Below are positions 56,553 through 64,000 of a stretch of 64,000 bases of DNA, piece by piece. Each line of letters opens with the position of its first letter. Positions within the stretch are counted from its first letter, which is position 1. The notes below the pieces were generated by a model. The model saw only the letters and a program-made list of their open reading frames with translations, did not search any database and was not told where the DNA came from. The stretch is from Tricholomella constricta (lineage: Eukaryota; Basidiomycota; Agaricomycetes; Agaricales; Lyophyllaceae), in NCBI GenBank assembly GCA_013368375.1, contig JAACJP010000028.1, forward strand, positions 186,001 to 250,000, given 5' to 3'. The position numbers and the translations under genes are program-made.

Positions 56553-57559
56553 AAGCACAAAAGGCTCACAGGTTTCAAGATAAGGCAATATTGATTTTAA
56601 AGTAGTATTGTATATAGTATTGTATATAGTACCTACATCAAAAATGTGCGACAGCGGAGTGGTAGACAGAGATTCGACTATGGAATAAAGGACATTCGTC
56701 GAGAGGGACTAGGTCAGCTGAGATGTTGGAGTCGAGGTGAAGCTGAGCCCAGAGAAAGCGACGCAAAGCTTTGAGAAAGTGGGAAGGCCAATGTGTCGTG
56801 CGAGTGGCTGAAGATAGCGATGATATCCGGATTCTGGACTATCTTGTAAGTTCACGATATCCAAGTATTATGAATGCAAAACATACCTGTGCGCCGGGCG
56901 AGTTTGATGGATGATAGAACCTTTGGACCTGATACCGGGCCAAGGTCCTCGTTCTAAGGAAAGTCGGTCCTCAAAGGGGACCATGGATTTCAGGGTCAAG
57001 AGTTGTAGTAGAGGGCACCGGAGGTGGGTGAGGGGGGAGAAAGTTGCCATCTTCGTCACAGGGCCTTGCTACGGATACTATGGTGTAAGTAATGAGAATA
57101 CAGAGTAGCAAGATGACTCACCTGTCAATATAGGATGTCAGGCATAGGTGAACGAGTGATCTTCTGTGTGGTCCTCGTCATTAGGTGGGAGAGTAAGTTC
57201 TCGATGGGGGTGTTGACGTTGAGGTGGTGTGTCAAGCCACCCTAGTGTCGAAACTTTTGGTGACAGTGGGCACAACGAATATGAGCTGCGGCAGATGGAA
57301 TTGCATTGGGCATTGTAGAGAAAAGATGTGCAATCAACGTGTTGTGTACAAAGCTGGAACGAGGAAATTTTCAAAGCCAAACACTCCAAATATGATGTCC
57401 CTACCTTGACGGGGTCACGACCATTCAACGTTCCACGCCCACTGCCTCTCAACATTTTGCATTCTTCTCCTTGCTGCCATTATGCCCCCCCGACGATCGG
57501 CACGACATTCAGCATCTGAAACGGCAGAACCTATAGACCAATCTAAGTTAGCATCACTT

Positions 57560-58060
57560 CCGAAACCAAAATCTCCATCCATGGAAGGCCAACACCAGAA
57601 GAATGCGAGGTGAAGACAAAGAAGATAGAGGATGGGTATATTGTACGCTTCGATACCTCTGTTTGTGTAGTTGACTCACCCAAAGGACGTGTTCGAGTCC
57701 CGATTTGTCATTGATACTGCTAGCCCCTTGCTCAAACTCATGAAGGGATCTGTGAGTCAAAAATAATCCAAGCTTACCATGTCCTGTGGCTAATATCGCC
57801 TTCGTGATAATGTCGAGCGAGGATTTCGCGTTGCTAAGCTCCGGCGCAAGGACTCCAAGGCAAAGCCTCCGGTATTTGGATGTCACCAGGTCGGTCCTGC
57901 GCTCAACAGTGTTTTGAAGATCGCTCGAAAACTCAGTGTGCAACGCTGAGACAAACTTTTGGACCTGTTTGGACTCATTGACCGCCAACGTTGCACAGGA
58001 CAGTTTGAAGAAATGTGCGCTCATCGAGGACGACAGTGATGATGAGGACATGTATACCTG
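57560..58060 (-). CDS. unknown small protein or gene fragment
   Basis: A minus-strand frame looks coding: MSAHFFKLSCATLAVNESKQ, VQKFVSALHTEFSSDLQNTV, YRRLCLGVLAPELSNAKSSL plus DIITKAILATGH. An intron (g/gtaagc...ctcacag) would continue DPFMSLSKGLAVSMTNRDSN plus TSFG to another donor (gtgagt at about 57680). An acceptor precedes the first ATG (gcgtacag at about 58061), so an upstream exon may exist. I do not recognise the family. It lies between two copies of the cctgttgacctg motif and may belong to a mobile element. Confidence 0.4.
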
Positions 58061-58328
58061 TACGCGTTATTTCCCTAGTAGCCCAGAGATATGTTCTCGA
58101 TACATTGCACTCCAAACATGTCTCTTTCGCTCACATGACATGGAATTTCGCCAACTTGTCTAACCTGTACAACTTGTCGAGGCACACAAATTGCTAACCT
58201 GCAGAAATATTTGCTCAACCTGTTGACCTGTGACTTGCGAGGCCTTTTTCGTCCTTTATGGCCTGCTGCAGGCCAAAAAGGTCCCGAAAGGCAATTTGCG
58301 GAAAACCTGATGTGCAAGACCATCTTCT

Positions 58329-59542
58329 TTGACAACATCTGCCTCGATCATCACTACTGCAGCTTCGGCGCCCGTTCCCGCTTACGTTCTCACTGCAGGA
58401 CCTCCATCTCCTGTTCCGGCTGCTGTTCCCAGAGACTTCCCAGTGCTTTCGCCAATACCACGCACACCACACACTCCTCTGCCTTTAGCTCCCGCAAATA
58501 CTGTCGGAATAATCTCTGCGCTTGCGAATATCATCTGCGACTATGGCTCCGACAATGACGACAATGACAACAACATCGATCACACCCTACTATGCCCCTT
58601 CTGCGACCAACAACTTCCGGATAACCCAACTCCTGGCTTGCTTCACCAGCGCGCATCATTGAAAAACGGTCAAGGCTCGACCCAATGCCCAACAATCGCT
58701 TTCATCGCTCAACAGAATCTTTTACCATTTTCGTGGACTTTTGTCAACGTCATACTTTCGAGCACGAGCAGCTTCCTCGTGCACGTCAGGCTGGCTGGCC
58801 CGTTTCTCCTATTTTTGCAACTCTTTTCGATCGTGTTGTTGCACACTATCCTATGCTTACAAAGGTGTTGATGGACACCAAGAACACCTTCTTTGCCGAT
58901 GCGAAGCAGTTTTACGGGAGGACCAGTGCAGCACGTATGCAGGGTGCATCAACACAGTATTCAAGTGCCAGATTTGCTCAATTTGGTGCCGGCTAGTGAG
59001 TTATTCGGGCCTTTCTCGTCTCACGCGGCATATCTGACTACTTTGCAAACAGTTATGGAGAGCGAGGCTACCAAATTATCTTCACCGCGCTACAGCATCG
59101 CTTTTCCTTCTCCATTGATAAAGCCCACATCCACCCACTTTCTCAAGACACTTTTCTCCGTGAAGTCCTAGTTCCCGAAGCAGCAGTCCTGATTATCCAG
59201 GAAGACCTCCGTCTCTCGCGCTTCCAGGCTATCGAAACATTGCGAGCAAGTCACACCTTTGGAAACATGTTGCACCCGATAGACGATACTTGCTCCATAG
59301 TTCACGCGGCTACTCGACGAGGCATGTATATTTTTCGATGCTTACAGCCTTTGTTCCGCTTCTGGCAGGCCTCAAAGACATTACTGGACTTCGAGACTTG
59401 GGCCAAGGAGCAGAACGATAAGGAAGAAGAGCACCGAGTAAAGCAGGAAGAGATGGACTTTGATGTAGTTTATAACAAGTCTCAGGAATCTGGTACGGGG
59501 ATTGAGGGCAATCCGATTGACTTAACGTTGGATTTATCTTAA
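58329..59542 (+). CDS. RTC4-like domain protein, TE-zone associated
   Basis: At least three exons. The N-terminus is Ala/Pro/Thr-rich (PVPAYVLTAGPPSPVPAAVP); its true start is unclear, so 58329 is only the first residue I can place. A zinc knuckle (CPFCDQQLPDNPTPGLLHQR) precedes FTIFVDFCQRHTFEHEQLPR plus ARQAGWP, then across an intron (ta/gtgagt...aaacag/t) YYGERGYQIIFTALQHRF, FLREVLVPEAAVLIIQEDLR and ALRASHTFGNMLHP-like LRASHTFGNMLHP. These match the RTC4 (restriction of telomere capping 4) domain, which in mushrooms is often found in transposon-rich loci. The C-terminus NPIDLTLDLS is a SUMO-interaction-like motif. It is convergent with the CxC5/CxC6 gene, 84 bp apart, and no stops were met inside. 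Confidence 0.75.
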
Positions 59543-59626
59543 CATAATTTTACGACCAGACATGATTGTGAACTTATTTTGTGTAGCGTCTAGCATTAGC
59601 TTTATCAAAAGCAACAAGATATGTAT

Positions 59627-62000
59627 TTAGTCAGGACGAAGAAGGTCATCTCGAGGGATACTATAAGGTGCTTTGAGCTTGCGACGGAGCTCCTTAATGA
59701 GAATGCGATTGCGGCGTTTAATCATCTCATCAAGAAAAAATTCGTAGCAGTCAATCTGCATCTCACGGACCATTGATTGAAAGCCACCGAACCAAGCATT
59801 CGCTTGCTCAGCAGCAGAAGAATTGAAACGCCATTTCCCATCATCTGTTCGCAGCTCCGGCCAGATATATGGGTTGCAGTGTCGCCCACAGTCCTCGTCT
59901 GACTCTTTATGCTTGCACTTGAAGTGGAAGACGTCAACCGGAAGCGCGCAGTTGTCAAAATAATGTCGCATGTAAGGGTCTTCTTCATTCTTGAGCATAG
60001 CGACGATTCGGCAGTTGTTATCATGCCAGAGAACGGCGGGAAGCGAGGCTTGAGTGGGAAACAGCTTCATCCAAAATGTCTAGAAAGAAATACGTCAGAG
60101 ATTGCGATGAGTGAAGAGAAAATAATGTACTCGGACACCATTCGGAGCTTCAGACCCATAAAATGTCGCTCTGCCAAGGATCACACCACAAGAACCAACA
60201 CAAAGCTGTTCGTTGTGGGTACGCCGTCGCCCAAACCGAGCCCTGACAGCACGGTTCCCAGCCTCAGGTTTCCCATCGCAAATCCCCCGTTCATCGACAA
60301 CAATTTCGTCATCTTCATCAACGCCGGGCCCCTCGAGTTTGTCGTCATCATTACTGTCATCGTGGGTGTCTGGCTGCAATGCGGCGGGTGATAGGTCAGC
60401 TTCATTCGGAAGTCGGCCACGGGTAGTCGACAAGTCAGAGCCCGTTGCCAGAGAGTCATGAGTCTGCGAGACTTTGAGGCGTTCCAACCGGTGCTTGAGC
60501 TGAAACATTGCTTTCCCTTTTTGGTAATGGTAAACTTCGATAGCGCGATGATCTGGGAGGGGACAAGTACGAAAACCGAGCTCGATAGGAGCCCCACATG
60601 CAGTGACAGCACATATTCTTGAAAGATGGTGGTGAGTGGGGCAATGGTGGTGCTTGACCGAAGCCAGGGGGATGGGGCAGTCGTGTGAATCACAACAAGG
60701 GCACCCAATAGTGACGCCATCGGTAACAGTGGAGCGGCAATGATCTAGACTGGTGTCAGTAAAAAGATAGATAATGAATGCAAGGGAACTCACAAGAGAC
60801 GCCGTCTTCATCAGTATACACCCAACAACACAAATCGCATGCGTGGTTCCAAGCCTCCTGACCAGGCCCAGCCATCTTCTTGTTGCGCTTTTGCAAGGCT
60901 GGCTGTAGACGTACTGCCTGAGGTGGCGCGTTGTGAACGAATTCGAGTGTCGTCGATGTTTCTTGATGGTCGAGAATGAGGGCGTGGATGAAAAACCCAT
61001 TCCAGACATCTTCCACATCGAGCTCGAGACTTGTGGGCCAATTGACTGGCAGCAACGGCTTGATGTGTTCATTCTGAAGTCCAGTGTTGTAGATTCTTGC
61101 ACAATTGGTAGCCGATGTCCTATGATCAAGGCATTAGTTGATTTGACATAGAATAGAGAATGTAGGGCATACCAGGACGTGACCATCATCATCGCAAATA
61201 GCTCGCAGACCTCTGCCGCCATATAAAAATGCTGTGAAGTTTGAATGAAGGGCATTTCCTTGTTGCAATAATAAGTCCGCGTCGTGGCTTTCGAGTGAAC
61301 GTAGAAATTGGCGTAGTAACGTGTATTGCACTCTGTCAACATAGGAAACAATTAGATATGGTCAGTGAGACTTAAGAAGAAAGTATTGACATACTACGAC
61401 AATATCGAGAGGTAGCATACCCTGGTACAGCTCCAAACTCCTTCGAGAAGATGGTAATGGGAAACGACAATGGTTCCACCAAGTCGCGGTCCCGTCGCAC
61501 AGTCTCGTCTGCAAGGAGAGGCCGTGAGCATTGAGGGTCAATGCATACCTGCGTTGGGGGTTCCAAATCATAGACTCCTAATGAACATGATGATTTAAAT
61601 AACTAAAAGGCAAGGTGCAATGAAACATACCAATTTGACGTGATAAGCCATGATCCAAGAACAACTGCACATATCGGGCACGGAATGCGATCTCCTCAGC
61701 CTTTTCCAGTGGAGGAAGCTCCCAAGTGAGTTTCTTCAATGAGTGCCATGCTAACTTGCCGACGCGATCTGAAATCCCAAGAGATAGCTTCAAAAAGTCA
61801 TGTATGTGAACGGGGAGTGTTTCCGGTGCCTCAGGTCGATAAGAAGGCTGGAGTCGGCAGAGCTTGGGCTTCAGGAGTCGGATGAGATCAAGATATCTCA
61901 CCGTGGTAGCATAATCGAAGGTAGTCTGTAGTTCCGGGTGCTCAAGGAGGGTGGCTGAAAGCTTGAAGATGTCCATAATAGTGGGAGTTGCGGTGCTCAT
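59627..62000 (-). CDS. KDZ-transposon-associated CxC5/CxC6 cysteine-cluster protein
   Basis: The multi-exon gene runs from MSTATPTIMDIFKLSATLLE at 62000 to SIPRDDLLRPD at 59627. The CxC5 part reads HDFLKLSLGISDRVGKLAWH, CIDPQCSRPLL, FPITIFSKEFGAVPGYATS and CNTRYYANFYVHSKATTRTY. The middle has CDLCCWVYTDEDG, CPCCDSHDCPIPL, HHHCPTHHHLSRICAVTACG. The CxC6 part reads LWHDNNCRIVAMLKNEED, YFDNCALPVDVFHFKCKHKE, CGRHCNPYIWPELRTDDGKW and FNSSAAEQANAWFGGFQSMV. This matches the CxC5 and CxC6 clusters described with Kyakuja-Dileera-Zisupton transposons. The acidic linker (DDSNDDDKLEGPGVDEDDE) lies between. No KDZ transposase is in this window, so it may be a stranded or domesticated component. Confidence 0.82.
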
Positions 62001-62668
62001 TCATTGGTGCATTGATAAGGAAAATTTTTATTGGCATTGGGTCCCAGCATCGGAGGAGAGAGGGCCCCAAGACGGCGACAGCAACGATGAAGACAACAAC
62101 AGAGCGCTGAGGGACCAAGCGTTGATCCGTGGGATAATTATTGGTGGCCGGGTCCGAGGTCCGAGTCCGAGGTCCAGGTCCTAGGACCTGCCTCCCAGTC
62201 GATCCGACGTTCTCCAAGGTGCAACAGGAGAAACTGTGACTGCGTGACGAGAAAATGCAAGCGTCCTCCAGTTGCGGACAGCCGACAAAAATAATGACCT
62301 AATTATGAGGCCCTGAGAAATCATTAAATTATCTTCAAAACCGTGAAAACGTGTAATTTAGCATATGAACAGGAATCAACGAGCTGATTTCTCGATTTCC
62401 AAAATTTTCAGAAAATGACCCAAAATTTTGGCCACCCCCAAAAAGTAATGCTAGAAATATGAAAATATGTGCAATCAACTCCTTTCAACTAGTGCTGCTG
62501 CGGTCTGGAGTGGTTCGGTGTGATGTTGTCAAACCGAATCTTACAACGGTGCGGGTGCGCAACATTCTGTAATTTGTGACAACGTCCTGACCTGAAAAAA
62601 TAGTTCCACGCTGTCCAGCCAATCGGAATCACCCCGAAACCAATATGTAATCAATAGTGTATATATCT
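62001..62668. other. AT-rich spacer between transposon genes
   Basis: No gene seen. Contains the promoter side of the CxC5/CxC6 gene (a ggtccgaggtccgagtccgaggtccaggtcc tract at about 62152-62182, also met near 54284-54315 as accttggacccagacctc) and the 3' flank of the hAT fragment. Confidence 0.45.
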
Positions 62669-63145
62669 TCATGGCAGCTCCGGAGACCAGCCGTCGTCCC
62701 AGCCTGCAACATCACTAAAATGAACTGGCAAAGCACCCCCTGTTAACAACTCGTAAAGCTCGTCACCCTTACCACTCAACACCAGCTCACGAACAGCACT
62801 CTCAGTTACCTCCCCACCAATGTTGTAGTCCTCCTCCTTTGCCAACCAGCCCTCCGTAAAATCCAACCTATCTTGCTTATACGTGTATTTCAAGACTTGT
62901 AGCATCTCCATCAGCCCCGGAGACAGGCACGAACGATGGAGAGTAGTGGTTTCCTTGCTCGAGGAGAACACCTGCTCACATGGGACTGCTGATGCCTGAA
63001 CGGGGAGTACATCCATCACAACCGAAAACATGAGTGGCAGATCCTTCTCGTTAACCTGTAAATATAATGTTGTTAGCAATGTAGTAGAGCACATAGGCAC
63101 AGTACATACATCCCAGTAGCAGAGAAGTGTCTGGCCGATTTCAAG
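62669..63145 (-). mobile_element. hAT transposase, C-terminal dimerisation fragment
   Basis: Two exons on the minus strand, joined across gtatgt...tttacag (about 63110-63060): ...GQTLLCYWD then VNEKDLPLMFSVVMDVLPVQ, ASAVPCEQVFSSSKETTTLH, LSPGLMEMLQVLKYTYKQ and an acidic end. This is the hAT C-terminal dimerisation region (SAVPCEQVFS box). The catalytic N-terminal part was not found in the 900 bp upstream, so within the window this is a fragment, or its remaining exons are beyond the edge. Confidence 0.75.
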
Positions 63146-63149
63146 ATGT

Positions 63150-64000
63150 TAGTCGGGATGGACTTGCCAAGACCGACTTGGCGTGTGAAGCGCCCAACGT
63201 TTCCTTATCGGGCAAATTGCCTTATCAAGAACGGTTATACCTTACGCCACGGCGCAGAGCGTCGTGGCACGAACTCCTCGATCGTTCACCGTATTTGCTA
63301 GTCTTTATGGTGAACCTTATATATTTTATATACACATATCTTACAGTTTCTAGAATGCCCCCTCAGTCGTCTTACACATTGTGTCGAGACCTGAGGGTGA
63401 GCAATTTACTTATCTTATCTCACAAGTACTTACTAACTGTTACCTGTAGCTAAACTAAATCTACAGGTCAATACAGTCGTCTCTCACATTGTGTCGAGAC
63501 CTGAGGCTTAACTAAATCTACACAAGACCTCAAGAAATATATGTCAGAAATCCTTTCTCTGCCACGACTCGGTCATGCCGTAAATCCTGTCGCTCCTGCT
63601 CGGCCTTCTGTGCAGCACTACAAAAGGCAGGGACAGACACAGTTGTTGCTGGAGGCCCAGATGAGGGAGGTGAGGATTGCCGACCAGCGCTTGTTGGAGA
63701 TTGAAAAATCACGCTGGGGAGAGAAGCCATTCGACGGTGTGCCACGCCAAGGCTGCTAAGCTTTGCCAGACCATGGACCTGTTTCTTGGCAGCATCATCT
63801 CTCTGAGAAAAATATGATGCCGGGGCTGTAGAGGAGTGCTGGATCGGAAGCGATGTGCGAGTAGCGTGACATCGTGATGTGGCAAATGAAGTCATCTTGT
63901 ATCGAAATTTAGTCAGAAAAGAAAAGACAAACATGCGAAATAGCTTACTATTTCAATCATCCACTCTTTTGCATTGGTGGCATCGAGAGAAGATGTTAGG
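63150..64000. other. upstream of hAT fragment, no gene called
   Basis: A 25-nt imperfect direct repeat (ctcacattgtgtcgagacctgagg-like) occurs at about 63373 and 63485. A minus-strand Ser/Ala-rich frame at 63530-63934 and a plus-strand charged frame at 63541-63759 overlap. Neither is recognised and one must be a shadow. Confidence 0.4.

Noticed and set aside
1..64000. CRISPR arrays, bacterial operons, viral replication genes
   Set aside because: No regularly spaced repeats, no ribosome-binding-site-led operons and no viral polymerase were seen; spliced eukaryotic genes dominate.

Overview
The window is nuclear DNA of a mushroom-forming fungus (Basidiomycota, Agaricomycetes, probably Agaricales). 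Genes carry many short GT-AG introns of about 45-80 nt. Several families are typical of agarics: Plavaka and KDZ-associated transposon proteins, an agaric-type SET protein, a DUF6698-like protein and a short PLD. There is no bacterial, organellar or viral signature. I recognised no rRNA, convincing tRNA or CRISPR array. Exon joins were read by eye, so internal exon edges are inferences unless a frame or paralogue check is stated.

Left part (1-23.2 kb). A BAR-like cytoplasmic protein gene runs off the left edge. It is followed by the most unusual locus of the window: three dispersed copies (4.6, 14.1 and 22.2 kb) of a small two-exon gene for a secreted protein. Each protein has a signal peptide, a Trp/Tyr/Lys/Pro-rich block, a long Gly-Gly-Asp/Asn repeat and, in copies 1 and 3, a His-Gly-Lys tail. 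All three share about 300 bp of promoter with a TATA box. The copies are separated by mobile DNA: an apparently intact Plavaka transposase (6.5-10.7 kb), a DUF6698-like gene (11.6-13.1 kb), a complete Ngaro/DIRS-type tyrosine-recombinase retrotransposon with split direct repeats (14.95-20.94 kb), and a short poly(A)-tailed retroposon with 13-bp target-site duplications (21.4 kb).

Middle part (23.5-43.4 kb). Phospholipase D and a small coiled-coil protein are divergently transcribed. Next is a tandem pair of secreted, Cys-rich (CFEM-like), C-terminally hydrophobic proteins, with a decayed third relative. A short-chain dehydrogenase gene lies beside a frameshifted copy of itself. A 38-bp perfect palindrome lies in a long gene-poor stretch. 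A seven-TM protein and a bromodomain (BRD7/9-like) protein follow.

Right part (46.4-64 kb). A compact conserved block holds a homeodomain factor (with a 12-nt microexon), a TOPORS-like RING/SR protein and a SET-domain protein. A second transposon-rich zone follows: a Cys-rich, TE-associated protein broken by a stop, a convergent pair of an RTC4-domain gene and a KDZ-associated CxC5/CxC6 gene, and the C-terminal fragment of a hAT transposase.

Housekeeping and regulatory genes therefore sit in blocks between two mobile-element zones, and the fast-evolving secreted families lie in or next to those zones.
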